Below, one piece after another: positions 8,915-19,873 of a stretch of 64,000 bases of DNA (positions within the stretch are counted from its first letter, which is position 1; the number at the start of each line of letters is the position of its first letter). Under the pieces are notes generated by a model. That model worked only from the letters and a program-made list of their open reading frames with translations. It did no database searches and was not told where the DNA came from. Position numbers and translations under genes: made by a program. Source of the stretch: Vicinamibacterales bacterium (GTDB lineage: Bacteria > Acidobacteriota > Vicinamibacteria > Vicinamibacterales > UBA8438); NCBI GenBank assembly GCA_937766455.1, contig CALLXD010000011.1:1-64000 (forward strand), in the 5' to 3' direction.

Positions 8915-9250
8915 GTGAGCGATCTAGCTTCGAAGCAGTGTGTGCCCTGCCGCGGCGGGGTGCCGCCGTTGCAAGGCGATGAACTGGCGACGTATCAACA
9001 CCAGTTGGGTGGGGGCTGGCAGGTGGTCAACGAGCACCACCTCGAGAAAGGGTACCGCTTTGACGATTTCCGCCAGGCGCTCGACTTCACCGTCCGCGTA
9101 GGCGAAATGGCGGAAGAGCAGGGGCACCACCCGGACATCGCGCTGTCCTGGGGGCTGGTGACCGTCACGATTTGGACGCACAAGATCGACGGTCTGACGG
9201 AGAGCGATTTCGTCTTCGCCGCCAAGTCCGATCAGTTGCTCGCCGGCTGA
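8915..9250 (+). CDS. phhB: 4a-hydroxytetrahydrobiopterin dehydratase (PCD/DCoH)
   Basis: A pterin-4a-carbinolamine dehydratase that recycles the oxidised pterin made by aromatic amino acid hydroxylases. The motif EEQGHHPDIALSWGLVTVTIWTHKIDGLTESD contains the catalytic HHPD histidines and the conserved W-T-H. I place the start at the GTG at 8915 (VSDLASKQCVPC), with GGAGA about nine bases upstream; the track's earlier ATG adds 13 poorly conserved residues. The remaining length of about 111 residues is normal. No phenylalanine hydroxylase gene is adjacent. Confidence 0.9.
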   Translation: MSDLASKQCVPCRGGVPPLQGDELATYQHQLGGGWQVVNEHHLEKGYRFDDFRQALDFTVRVGEMAEEQGHHPDIALSWGLVTVTIWTHKIDGLTESDFVFAAKSDQLLAG

Positions 9251-9457
9251 TCGCTGTGACCTATTCCCGGTTGCTCCGCGCAACCGGATGGCCAGCGACG
9301 GTCCAGCCGTGGTCCAGCCATCATGGCCAGTGCCCGGCGGCCGACGATTCGTTGGGCCCCGGTGGAACACGCGACCCACGTGCGCTCCGTTTCATGCGGC
9401 GCCCCAGCGCAGGCGCCTGGTGTAAGATCGCGTGCTGATGACTACGGGGAGTATGCG

Positions 9458-10543
<1,086 letters not shown>

Positions 10544-10623
10544 CGAGGGCCCTCTGGGCGCTCCAGGGACACATCGCACCGGCCTTCAGGCCCGCTGCAA
10601 TTGGTAGCAAAAGGAGACGTGAA

Positions 10624-11136
10624 ATGCTCAGACGAACGAACGGGTGTCAGCCGCGGACCGCGAATTGGACAGGTGGCCTGGCTATCGTCCTGGCGACCGG
10701 TATGGCAGCCTGCGGGGGCGCCGCACCGGAGCCCGCGGCGGAACCGATGGAAGAGACCGCGCCAGCCGCGCCAGCCGAGGACCGGTCGTCTACCGCTCCC
10801 ACGGTTGGATTCGTGACGCCGACCGACGGTGCGACCGTGACGAGTCCGGTGTCGATGGAATTCATCGTGTCGAACCTCAATATCTCGCCGGTGCCGGCCG
10901 AGGTGGAGAGTCCGCGCGATGGAATGGGCCACCACCATGTGGGCATCAATACCGAGTGTCTCGCGGTGGGGGAGGCCATTCCGAAGGCCGATCCGTGGGT
11001 GCACTTTGGGGATGGCTCGAAGGTCTTCGAGACCCTGCTGCCGCCAGGTGCGCACACGCTGACGCTGCAGATTGGTGACGACCAGCACGTGACCCAGGAC
11101 GGCCTCTGCACCACAATCTCGGTCACCGTTGAATAG
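10624..11136 (+). CDS. DUF4399 domain lipoprotein
   Basis: 170 residues starting at the ATG at 10624, which has AAAAGGAG seven bases upstream. A lipoprotein signal ends in ATGMAAC, followed by an Ala/Pro/Glu-rich linker (residues 38-60). The DUF4399 domain covers residues 60-170: VGFVTPTDGATVTSPVSMEF, then GHHHVGINTECL, WVHFGDGSKVFETLLPPGAHTLTLQIGDDQH. These matches to the periplasmic DUF4399 family are clear, but its function is unknown. It lies between the adenylating enzyme and the aldehyde dehydrogenase, with about 80 and 45 bases of spacing, and may be co-transcribed with them. Confidence 0.8.
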   Translation: MLRRTNGCQPRTANWTGGLAIVLATGMAACGGAAPEPAAEPMEETAPAAPAEDRSSTAPTVGFVTPTDGATVTSPVSMEFIVSNLNISPVPAEVESPRDGMGHHHVGINTECLAVGEAIPKADPWVHFGDGSKVFETLLPPGAHTLTLQIGDDQHVTQDGLCTTISVTVE

Positions 11137-11180
11137 GCCACTTCGTTAACCGCGTACACGAATACAGGATCGACAGAGCC

Positions 11181-12602
11181 GTGATTCATTTTCCAATTCT
11201 CCGGTGGGGAGAGCCCTATACCAGCCTCGAAACGACGCAGGTCCACCACTTCGCAACCGGCGAGCCCGTGGCCGAGGTGAGCCAGGCCAACCCGGGCATG
11301 GTGGCCCGAGATTTGCGCAAAGGGGCCGAGCGGGCGCGTAACGCGCTCCGCGAAATTCCCTGTGCGGACCTGCTGGCGATGGTGAAGAAGGGCGGTGAGC
11401 TCTTCAAGTCGGCGGATTTGCCGCTTGGCGACGGGATGCAAACGCCGGACGACTTCGTGCGGCAGCAGTCAGCCACCACCGGTCTGCCCGAGCATATGTG
11501 TCGGATGAACATGGGCAAGCTCGAGTACGTGCTCAGCCATCTCGACGAAGTGCTCAGATCGCTGACCCGGAGGCTCGATTACGACATCCTGACCCGCGGT
11601 TTCGGGGAAGAAGATGGGGTGATGCGCAGCTATCAGGCGACCACGCCGGTGGTGGGGATGGTGTTGCCGTCCAACTCGCCCGGCGTGCACAGCTTGTGGC
11701 TGCCGATCATCCCACTGCAGATCGGGCTCGTGCTCAAACCGGGCCCGCAGGAGCCGTGGACCCCTTGGCGGATGGCGCAGGCGTTCTTCCAGGCGGGCGT
11801 TCCCAAAGAGGCCATTGGGCTGTACCCGGGGCTTGGCGAGGTGGGTGCCGCCGTGCTGAACAACACCGCGCGGAGCCTGATTTTCGGCGGAACCGCGACG
11901 GTGGAGCACTACGCGGCGAGTCCTGGCGTGCAGGTGCACGGACCAGGTTTCAGCAAGATCCTGATCGGTGAGGACCAGGTCGACAACTGGGAACAGTATG
12001 TGGACGTCATGGTCGACAGCGTGTTGACCAACAGCGGCCGCGGCTGCATCAACTGCTCAGGTATTTGGGCGCCACGGCACACCCGTGAGATCGCGGAAGC
12101 GCTGGCTAAACGACTGGGACCGATTGCGCCGCTGCCGCCCGACGATCCGAACGCGGAACTGGCGGCGTTTACCGTGCCGGGTCAGGCGGCCGCGATTTCC
12201 GCCGATATCGACAATGCGCTGAAGGAAGCTGGTGTCGAGGAGGTGTCTGCTCAGTATCAGGACGGCGGTCGGCTCGTCTCGCGCGAGCGGTGTGACTATA
12301 TTCGGCCCACCGTCGTGCACTGCGCTTCGCGCGAAGCGGCGATGGTCAAGAAAGAGTACATGTATCCGTTCGTGACGGTCGTCGAGTGCCCTCAGGACCA
12401 GATGATCACGTCGATCGGGACCACCTTGGTGGCGACCGGGCTGACCGAGGACCCGGCTTTCACTCGGGCGCTGCTGGATGCTCGCAACATCGACCGCTTG
12501 AACATCGGGCCCGTTCCGACCGTCAAGCTCAACTGGCTGCAACCGCACGAAGGTAACATCGTCGACTTCTTGTTCCGGCCGCGGGCATTCCAACAGGGGT
12601 AA
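11181..12602 (+). CDS. Aldehyde dehydrogenase superfamily protein (possible acyl reductase)
   Basis: A 473-residue ALDH-fold protein. It contains VGMVLPSNSPGVHSLWLP in place of the usual PWN segment, the cofactor lysine stretch LVLKPGPQEPWTPWRMA, the second-glycine motif IFGGTATVEHYAASPG, and the catalytic cysteine in NSGRGCINCSGIW near residue 289. The NCSG variant and absence of the classic glutamate motif suggest an acylating/reductive enzyme rather than a standard aldehyde oxidase. Position downstream of the PaaK-like adenylating enzyme fits a two-enzyme carboxylate-to-aldehyde reduction, but the sequence alone does not settle the direction. GTG start. Confidence 0.75.
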   Translation: MIHFPILRWGEPYTSLETTQVHHFATGEPVAEVSQANPGMVARDLRKGAERARNALREIPCADLLAMVKKGGELFKSADLPLGDGMQTPDDFVRQQSATTGLPEHMCRMNMGKLEYVLSHLDEVLRSLTRRLDYDILTRGFGEEDGVMRSYQATTPVVGMVLPSNSPGVHSLWLPIIPLQIGLVLKPGPQEPWTPWRMAQAFFQAGVPKEAIGLYPGLGEVGAAVLNNTARSLIFGGTATVEHYAASPGVQVHGPGFSKILIGEDQVDNWEQYVDVMVDSVLTNSGRGCINCSGIWAPRHTREIAEALAKRLGPIAPLPPDDPNAELAAFTVPGQAAAISADIDNALKEAGVEEVSAQYQDGGRLVSRERCDYIRPTVVHCASREAAMVKKEYMYPFVTVVECPQDQMITSIGTTLVATGLTEDPAFTRALLDARNIDRLNIGPVPTVKLNWLQPHEGNIVDFLFRPRAFQQG

Positions 12603-12656
12603 CGGGCGAGGCCGCGGCGCAGAAACGCGAGCTGCTGGGCCGGCGTCCAAAGACAC

Positions 12657-13358
12657 GTGCTCGAAGTCACGAATCTCGCCAAGTCCTATCCGACCCCGCG
12701 TGGGTCGCTGACCATCCTGTCCGACCTCACCCTATCGCTACGACCCGGGGACGCCGCGTCCATCGTTGGTCCATCCGGGAGTGGCAAAAGCACGCTGCTC
12801 TATCTTCTGGGCGCGCTGGAACCCCCCTCGGCTGGCACCGTGACGCTCGACGGAGTGAATCCTTTCGCGCTGTCGGAGAGGGAGCTGGCTGTATTCCGGA
12901 ATCGGCGGGTTGGCTTTATTTTTCAGGACCATCTACTGCTTCCGCAGTGCACCGTGCTCGAGAACGTGCTGATTCCGACCTTGGTCGGGGAATCAGAGAC
13001 CGACGCGCCGGATCGTGCGCGGGAGCTGCTCGAGCGAGTGGGTCTGGCCGACCGGTTGGACCATCGTCCCGGCGAACTCTCGGGAGGCGAGCGGCAGCGG
13101 GTCTCATTGGCGCGCGCGCTCATCCGCCGCCCACCGCTGTTGTTGTGTGACGAGCCTACTGGAAACCTGGACCACGCGTCGGGAGACGTGGTGGCATCGA
13201 TGTTGTTCGACCTGCATGAACAGCAGAACACGATTCTGCTCATTGTCACTCACAATCGCGCCCTTGCCGCTCGGTGTCCCCTTCGGTTCGAGCTGGTTGA
13301 TGACCGCCTTCAACGCGTCGATGGGGCGGCAATTTCAGAAAGTGGCGATCGGGCATGA
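12657..13358 (+). CDS. ABC transporter ATP-binding protein (MacB/LolD type)
   Basis: A 233-residue ATPase: Walker A GPSGSGKST near residue 38, Q-loop FIFQDHLLLPQCT, signature LSGGERQRVSLARAL near 141, Walker B LLLCDEPTGNLD and switch histidine VTHN. The FQDH...LLPQCTVLENV and DEPTGNLD features place it in the LolD/FtsE/MacB subgroup that works with FtsX-fold permeases. It starts at a GTG, and its stop overlaps the next gene's start by four bases (ATGA). The pair therefore forms one transporter, likely for lipids, lipoproteins or an exported compound. Confidence 0.93.
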   Translation: MLEVTNLAKSYPTPRGSLTILSDLTLSLRPGDAASIVGPSGSGKSTLLYLLGALEPPSAGTVTLDGVNPFALSERELAVFRNRRVGFIFQDHLLLPQCTVLENVLIPTLVGESETDAPDRARELLERVGLADRLDHRPGELSGGERQRVSLARALIRRPPLLLCDEPTGNLDHASGDVVASMLFDLHEQQNTILLIVTHNRALAARCPLRFELVDDRLQRVDGAAISESGDRA

Positions 13359-16300
13359 CGCGGACGACGCTGCTACGGCGGAGTCTGGCGCACTTCTGGC
13401 GGACCAATCTGGCGGTCGTGGCCGGGGTCGGCGTGGCCGTGTCGGTCTTGGCTGGTGCGTTCTTGGTGGGGACGTCGGTTCGAGCCAGTCTTCGTGATCT
13501 GGCGCTCCTCAGACTGGGCCAGGTCGATCACGTCGTCACGTCCCCGCTGTTCTTCCGCGAGACGCTGGGTGAGGACCTCCGTAACGCTCTGGGTGAGGCG
13601 GCGGAGGACGGCGCCGGCGCCGCGGCGCGCACCAGTGTGCCGCTCATCGCGCTCGAAGGATTCGTCACGCATCAAGACAGCGGCAGCCGGGCCGGTGGCA
13701 TCCAGGTCTACGGTGTGGACGAGCGCTTCTGGCGTTTTCACGGCATCGAGATTGAGGGGCAGGCGCCGGCGCCGGGAACGGTCCTCGTCAGCGGCGGGCT
13801 GGCTCGCGAGCTTGGTGCCCTCGTCGACGAGACCCTCCTGGTTCGCGTCCAAAAGCCATCGGCCATTCCGGTGAGTTCTTTGCACGGCCGTCGCGACGAC
13901 CTCGGTCGCACGATGCGGTTACGGATTCAGTCGGTGCTGGCACCCGAGAGCCTCGGCGAGTTTTCATTCCGGCCTCAGCAAGGCGCGGCGAGGGCTGTCT
14001 TCATCAATCTCGGTCGCATGCAGCGCGACCTCGAGCTCGGCCAGCAGGCGAACACGCTGTTGCTCGGTGGCGGCGCGCCGGAACTGGAGACGTCGGTCGC
14101 CGTGGCTGGCATCGAGGCGGCGCTGCGCGCGCGTACGCAGCTGGGCGATCTCGGTCTTCGAGTTCGCCGGTTGGCAGACTCCGACACGCTGGCGGTGGAG
14201 TCCGTGGCCGGTTTGCTCGACGACGATGTCGTCGCTGCCGCCCGGACGGCGGCGGCCGACGCCCGGTTGATTGAGCCTGCCCTGCCCATCTTGACCTACC
14301 TCGCCAACGCGATCCGGTTCGGCGATCGCCAGACGCCCTATTCCCTCGTCACCGCGCTGGACCTCACGGCTCTCACGCCGGCCGGAGAGCCTGGGAATAC
14401 GGCGGACGTGGATGACAACAGGGCCGGACCACCGCCAATCGTTCTCAATGATTGGACGGCGGAAGATCTCGCGGCAGGGCTCGGCGACATCGTCACCGTG
14501 GAGTACTACCTCTGGGAGGAGGCGGGGGCGCTGTTGACGGAAGCGGCCCAATTCAGGGTCGCCGCCATCGTCCCGATTGAGGGACTGGCCGCCGACCGGG
14601 ACTTCGCGCCGGACTATCCGGGCATCACCGAGGCGACTGACGTCTCGGATTGGGACCCGCCGTTCCCCATCGACCTCGACCTTGTCCGGGCGAAAGACGA
14701 AGACTATTGGGACGAGCATCGAACGGTCGCCAAAGGGTTCGTGCCGCTTGCGCGCGGTCAGGAACTCTGGGGATCGCGCTGGGGCCAGGTGACATCCCTC
14801 CGACTCTCGTCAGCGACCGGCCTGTCTGAAGAGAGCGCCGACACGTATCGGGCGGCCCTGCGAGCTGCGCTCGACCCGCTCAAGGCCGGCTTCGTGGTGT
14901 ACCCGGCCCGTGGACTCGCATTGGAGGCGGCGGCCGGGGTGACGGATTTCGGCGAGTACTTTACGTATTTCAGTTTCTTCCTGGTGGTCTCGGCGCTGCT
15001 CCTGGCTAGCTTGTTTTTTCGTCTGGGTGTCGAACAGCGGTTGCGCGAAATAGGCGCGTTGCGGGCACTCGGATTCCACGAATCGGCCGTAAGACAGCTG
15101 TTTTGGGCCGAGGCGGGCGTGTTGTCCCTTGCGGGCGGACTGCTCGGTGTGGCGGGCGCGGTGGGCTACGGCGAGCTCATCATGTGGGGGCTGCGCACCT
15201 GGTGGGTCGATGCGGTTGGTACTACACTGCTGACGCTACATGTTTCACCTGCGGCGCTCGGTGCGGGACTGGTGGCTGGCGGGTTGGCGGCGGCGGGGTC
15301 CATTGCCTGGACGTTGCGCGCGGTAGAACGGGCGACCCCCCGGGCGCTTATCAGCGGCGCATTGCCTGAACACGTCGGATCGGGCCGCGCTGCCCGGAGC
15401 GCCGCCACTGGTGCGCGGGCCGGCGGTGCGATACGCCACGCGCCGGTCGTCCTGGGGCTCCTCGGGGCCGTCGTACTGGCCGCGACGGTGAGCGGTCTCA
15501 TTGGCGATACGGCCGGATTTTTCGGCGCTGGTCTCCTGCTGCTGACCTCGTTGCTGACCCTGTCGTGGTCACTGCTGGGACGTCAGGACGCACTCGGGGA
15601 GGCGGTGCCGGCGACGTGGTCGGTCGCGCGCGTTGGGCTAAGGAACGCCACTGCCCGGCCCGGCCGTTCCGTGCTGTGCATCACCCTTATCGCCTTTGCC
15701 GCATTCATCATCGTGGCGGTCGATGCGTTTCATCTGGAGGGTGGCGGAGACCAGACGGACCGTTCCTCGGGCACCGGGGGCTATCCGCTTCTCGCCGAAT
15801 CGTTGTTGCCGATCGTGGTCGACATGTCGTCCGAGGACGGACAGGCTGAGCTGGGCATCGCTTCTTCGGACGATCCCCGATTTGCCGGCGCCTCGTATGC
15901 CCGGTTTCGGGTGAGGCCGGGCGAGGACGCCAGCTGTCTCAACCTGTATCAAGCCAAGAATCCGAAGCTGCTGGCGCCCGAACCTGCCTTTGCGAACGAC
16001 GACCGGTTCAGTTTCGGGCGAACCATGGCAGAGACCGACGCCGAGGCCGCCAACCCGTGGCTGCTGCTCGACCGTCAATTCGAAGATGGTGCGGTGCCGG
16101 CCATCGCCGACGCGACCTCGCTCGCCTACGCCTTGCACTTGTCTGTGGGCGACGACTTCATCGTCAACCGAGAGAGCGACAACCCGATCACGCTCCGGAT
16201 CGTCGCGGCGTTGACCGACAGCATCTTTCAGGGCGAGTTGATCATCGGCGAACGTCCGTTCGTCCGGTCGTTCCCGGAGCACGAGGGCTACCGGCTGTTT

Positions 16301-16807
16301 CTGATCGACGCGCCAGTGGATGAGACGGCTGGGGTAACCGCGGCGCTGGAAGATCGTCTGGCTGACTACGGTTTCGACGTGACGTTCGCGTCCGATCGAC
16401 TGGCGGCGTTTCACCGCGTCAACAACACCTACCTGGCCACGTTCCAGACACTGGGTGCGCTCGGCTTGTTGCTGGGCACGTTTGGGTTGGGTGCCGTCCT
16501 GCTACGGAATGTCTTGGAACGCCGTCGCGAACTCGCGCTGTTACGCGCGGTTGGGTATGACGCGCGAGACGTGTCCTGGATGGTGCTGGTCGAAAACGGC
16601 TTGTTGCTGTTCGGCGGACTGGCTGCCGGCACGGTGAGCGCTCTGGTGGCCATCGCGCCAGCCTGGCTCGAGCGGGGAGGCCAGTTTCCGATCGCCTCAC
16701 TGGGTGCGCTGCTGCTGGCAGTGGCGGCGGCCGGCGTCGTGTCGTCGCTGGTCGCCACCGTCGTTGCGGTCCGGTCTCCGCTGCTTGCCGCGCTACGGTC
16801 TGAGTAG
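13355..16807 (+). CDS. Large ABC transporter permease, duplicated FtsX-like
   Basis: An 1150-residue permease with an N-terminal transmembrane helix (LAVVAGVGVAVSVLAGAFLVGTSV) and a large periplasmic domain of about 500 residues. Three helices follow (from FTYFSFFLVVSALLLASLFF), including LREIGALRALGFHESAVRQLFWAEA, a typical FtsX coupling segment. A middle pair of helices leads into a second periplasmic domain (about 250 residues), and a final FtsX block carries RRELALLRAVGYDARDVSWMVLVENG. This two-half layout fits the MacB/LolCE-like 'ABC3' permeases. It is coupled to the ATPase by a four-base overlap. No membrane fusion protein or outer membrane partner is adjacent, so the substrate is unknown. 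Confidence 0.9.
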   Translation: MTRTTLLRRSLAHFWRTNLAVVAGVGVAVSVLAGAFLVGTSVRASLRDLALLRLGQVDHVVTSPLFFRETLGEDLRNALGEAAEDGAGAAARTSVPLIALEGFVTHQDSGSRAGGIQVYGVDERFWRFHGIEIEGQAPAPGTVLVSGGLARELGALVDETLLVRVQKPSAIPVSSLHGRRDDLGRTMRLRIQSVLAPESLGEFSFRPQQGAARAVFINLGRMQRDLELGQQANTLLLGGGAPELETSVAVAGIEAALRARTQLGDLGLRVRRLADSDTLAVESVAGLLDDDVVAAARTAAADARLIEPALPILTYLANAIRFGDRQTPYSLVTALDLTALTPAGEPGNTADVDDNRAGPPPIVLNDWTAEDLAAGLGDIVTVEYYLWEEAGALLTEAAQFRVAAIVPIEGLAADRDFAPDYPGITEATDVSDWDPPFPIDLDLVRAKDEDYWDEHRTVAKGFVPLARGQELWGSRWGQVTSLRLSSATGLSEESADTYRAALRAALDPLKAGFVVYPARGLALEAAAGVTDFGEYFTYFSFFLVVSALLLASLFFRLGVEQRLREIGALRALGFHESAVRQLFWAEAGVLSLAGGLLGVAGAVGYGELIMWGLRTWWVDAVGTTLLTLHVSPAALGAGLVAGGLAAAGSIAWTLRAVERATPRALISGALPEHVGSGRAARSAATGARAGGAIRHAPVVLGLLGAVVLAATVSGLIGDTAGFFGAGLLLLTSLLTLSWSLLGRQDALGEAVPATWSVARVGLRNATARPGRSVLCITLIAFAAFIIVAVDAFHLEGGGDQTDRSSGTGGYPLLAESLLPIVVDMSSEDGQAELGIASSDDPRFAGASYARFRVRPGEDASCLNLYQAKNPKLLAPEPAFANDDRFSFGRTMAETDAEAANPWLLLDRQFEDGAVPAIADATSLAYALHLSVGDDFIVNRESDNPITLRIVAALTDSIFQGELIIGERPFVRSFPEHEGYRLFLIDAPVDETAGVTAALEDRLADYGFDVTFASDRLAAFHRVNNTYLATFQTLGALGLLLGTFGLGAVLLRNVLERRRELALLRAVGYDARDVSWMVLVENGLLLFGGLAAGTVSALVAIAPAWLERGGQFPIASLGALLLAVAAAGVVSSLVATVVAVRSPLLAALRSE

Positions 16808-16849
16808 CGCCGCTAACTCCCCGTCCTCGACGCGCCTCTGGTCTGTGAC

Positions 16850-17335
16850 TTACTCGCCGGCCGGGGCCTGGTATAGCTCAAACTCATATCCGTCCAGATC
16901 GGACAAGAAGAGGATCACGGGGCCGTTAGGCGGTGAGAGGTCGCTCACCATCTTGGCGCCGGCTGCGATGGCCCGCTCGGCCAGGCCCCGCGCGTTGTCG
17001 CTGTTGATCACGATTCGTCCGTATGCCGACTTTTCGTCAGGGAGCGGGTCATCGGTCAGGCGCGCCAGCAGCAGCCCCATACCTCCACCGGGATGACCTA
17101 AGCCGATTTCGATGGGGTCACCCTCGGGCGGGTACTGGAACGTTCGTTCCAATCCGAATACCTCGGCATAAAACTTCTCCGCCGTGGCAATGTCGGCCAC
17201 ATTGATCCCCACCGAACTGAGCGAGACGGACATCTGCGGCTTGCCGTCCGGCCCCTGGGCGGCCGCGGACGAGGCCCCCAGTGAAAGGAAAGCGATGGCG
17301 ACTGCGGTGACAAGCAGTGACGGTGTACGGCGCAT
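16850..17335 (-). CDS. Secreted VOC (glyoxalase-fold) protein
   Basis: 161 residues from the ATG at 17335; the ORF track starts 18 residues earlier. A signal peptide (MRRTPSLLVTAVAIAFLSLGASSAAAQ) precedes a single vicinal-oxygen-chelate domain: SVGINVADIATAEKFYAEVFGLERT, then IEIGLGHPGGGMGLLLARL, AKMVSDLSPPNGPVILFLSDLDGYEFELYQ. The final Glu of YEFELYQ is the usual metal ligand. The first ligand position is Gly/Asn-rich instead of His, so glyoxalase chemistry is uncertain. Export to the periplasm is unusual for VOC proteins. A perfect 6-2-6 palindrome lies about 95 bases upstream of its start and may be its operator. Confidence 0.82.
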   Translation of the reverse strand: MRRTPSLLVTAVAIAFLSLGASSAAAQGPDGKPQMSVSLSSVGINVADIATAEKFYAEVFGLERTFQYPPEGDPIEIGLGHPGGGMGLLLARLTDDPLPDEKSAYGRIVINSDNARGLAERAIAAGAKMVSDLSPPNGPVILFLSDLDGYEFELYQAPAGE

Positions 17336-17724
17336 GGTGTGGGCTCCGGTGTTTGTCGGCCTCGACGACGTGATGTGTCTGGCCGACACTCAAGAATCGC
17401 GCCGTGTCCCCCATGGTCACGACTAGATAAGTGAACACTTACATTATCGTCAGGCGAATCACTTTGGCAAGAGACACGGCGTGATCCCAGCGACTATTTC
17501 GGCGGCCTGCGCACCCTATCTGCCACGTATTCGCGAGGCCGCCGTGCTACGGAAGTCGGTCAAGGACCGACGCGAGCGGACGCCATGTCGCAGAGACATC
17601 AGAAGATGACAATCGCAATCGTGGTCCCGATGGTCAAGACTATGACGGTGACTCAGACCGCGATCGTGACGGATATTGGATTCTTGGAGCGTAGGTCAGG
17701 CGCCAGGCCTTCGGCGGCAGCGCG
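17336..17724. other. Gene-free interval between divergent genes
   Basis: About 390 bases hold the palindrome at 17428..17441. Near the oligopeptidase start there is a short open stretch without a usable start that would encode DDNRNRGPDGQDYDGD and then SDRDRDGYW before a TAG at 17692. That stretch is rich in Asp and resembles a calcium-binding tail, but it has no ribosome site or upstream homology I can see. I see no RNA gene. Confidence 0.5.
17428..17441. promoter_or_regulatory. Palindromic operator candidate TAAGTG-AA-CACTTA
   Basis: A perfect 6-2-6 inverted repeat in an AT-rich patch between two divergent genes, 93 bases upstream of the VOC gene start. The size and symmetry suit a dimeric TetR/MarR/PadR-type repressor, but no such regulator gene is adjacent and no matching second site was seen. 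Confidence 0.35.
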
Positions 17725-19784
17725 ATGAGCGTCCTGCGCGCGGACGCGGCGGAACCGCCCCTGACGAAGCGGTCGCCGACCCGCCTCGAGACCCACGGTG
17801 TCGTTCGCGTCGACGACTACTACTGGTTGCGCGAGCGTGAGCGTGGCGAGGTCATCGACTATCTACACGCCGAGAACACGTACACCGACGCGGTGATGGC
17901 TCAGACCGAGGCGCTGCAGGACACGCTGTTCGAGGAGATTAAAGCGCGTATTAACCAAACGGACATGTCGGTTCCGTATCGGGAAGGGGACTTCACGTAC
18001 TATCGCCGCTACGAGGACAGCCGGGAGTATCCGCTCCATTGTCGTCGACCGGAACCGACCGGGCCCGAGGAGGTGCTGCTCGACGTGAACGAGTTGGCCG
18101 AGGGGCACGATTTCTGTCAGGTGTCAGCACGTGAGGTCAGCCCGGATCAGCGCTTGCTGGCATATGCGACAGACTTCGAGGGGCGCCGCATTCACACCGT
18201 CCGCGTCAAGTGCCTGACGACGGGTGTTCACCACGACGACACGTTGACCGGGGTGACGAGCAATCTCGCCTGGGCCAACGACAGCCTGACGTTGTTCTAT
18301 ACCCGCCAGGACCCAACCACCCTGCGGTGGTCCCGCATCTATCGACATCGGCTCGGCACGCCACAAGCCGAGGATGTGCTGGTCTACGAGGAGCCGGACG
18401 ACACGTTCAATTGTTCGGTAGGGACGAGCCGCTCCAAGCGATACCTGCTGATCGGGTCGCATCAGACGGTATCCAGTGAATATCGCTACCTCGACGCCGA
18501 CCAGCCGGAGGCTCATTCAGGCTGTTCCTGGCCAGAGAGCGAGACCACGAGTATCACATTGACCACTTCCGCGATCGGTTCTACGTCCGCACGAACCGTG
18601 ACGCTCTGAATTTCAAGTTGATGGAAGCGGCCGAAGGCGGCATGGGGGTGGACGATTGGGTCGAAGTGATCCCGCATCGGGACGAGGCGCTGCTCGGCTC
18701 GTTCGAGCTGTTTCGCGACCACCTCGTGGTGCAGGAGCGTCGGGACGGCCTGGTCCATCTGCGCGTGTGCCCCTGGGACGGCAGCGAGCCGCATGACGTC
18801 GCGTTTGACGAGCCGGTGTACGACGTCTACCTGTCTGTCAATCGAGAGCCAGCGTCATCGGTGCTGCGATTCGGATACGAGTCGCTCACCACACCGACGA
18901 CGACGTATGACTACGACATGGTGGCCCGCACCCGGACCCTGCTGAAGCAGGAGGAGGTGCTTGGCGATTTTGATGGGTCTCGCTATCAGTCAGAGCGGCT
19001 GACGGCGACGGCAGAGGATGGTGAGCGTATTCCGATCTCCCTGGTCTCGAAGGTGGGGATCCCCCGCGATCGGAGTCACCCCCTGCTGTTGTACGGCTAT
19101 GGCGCCTACGGCCTAAGCATGGATCCGGACTTCAATTCAGCGCGGCTCAGTCTGCTGGATCGCGGGTTCATCTTCGCCATTGCGCACGTGCGCGGTGGTC
19201 AAGAGCTTGGGCGACGCTGGTATGACGACGGTCGGCTGGGGCAGAAGCGCAACTCGTTCACCGACTTCATCGCCGTGGCCGAACACCTGGTGGGGGAGGG
19301 GTATTCGCAGACCGACCGTCTGTTCGCCATGGGGGGCAGTGCGGGCGGGTTGCTGATGGGGGCCGTCGTGAACATGCGGCCAGATCTGTTCGCCGGGGTC
19401 GTGGCGCAGGTGCCATTTGTCGACGTCGTGACCACGATGCTCGACGACAGTATCCCGCTGACCACGGGCGAGTACGACGAATGGGGCAATCCCAACGAGC
19501 GCGCCGCGTTTGATGACATCCTGGCCTACTCGCCCTACGACAACGTGGAGGCCAAAGACTACCCGGCGCTGCTGGTTCTGGCGGGTCTTCACGATTCCCA
19601 GGTGCAGTACTGGGAGCCGGCCAAGTGGGTCGCGAAGCTCCGTGCCCTGAAAACGGACGGCCACCCCGTGCTGCTCAAGACGAACATGGACGCCGGCCAC
19701 GGCGGCGTGTCTGGGCGGTACCGGCGCTACCGGGACGTGGCCTTGCAGTACGCGTTTCTGCTGGCCCAAGCTGGTCTTGCCTAG
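17725..19784 (+). pseudogene. ptrB: Oligopeptidase B (S9A prolyl oligopeptidase family), split by a one-base frameshift
   Basis: Two ORFs (17725..18609 and 18618..19784) together make one S9A serine peptidase of about 687 residues, normal for oligopeptidase B. The N-terminal propeller begins RLETHGVVRVDDYYWLRERE. The catalytic domain has GGSAGGLLMG (Ser), LAGLHDSQVQYWEP (Asp) and NMDAGHGGVSGR (His). The break is near 18516: the first frame reads PEAHSGCSW, but the next frame continues RLFLARERDHEYHIDHFRDR, so restoring one T (CATTTCAGG for CATTCAGG) rejoins the protein. All three catalytic residues lie in the second part. Every other position looks intact, so a sequencing or assembly indel is as likely as a true recent mutation. 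Confidence 0.85.
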
Positions 19785-19873
19785 GCGGATTCCCCCGCCA
19801 CGCGCCAGTTGACGCCCTCGGACCCACGGTTGGGGACTAAAGGTTGTCCCTGGCCGTGCCGAACAGTGCAAAT

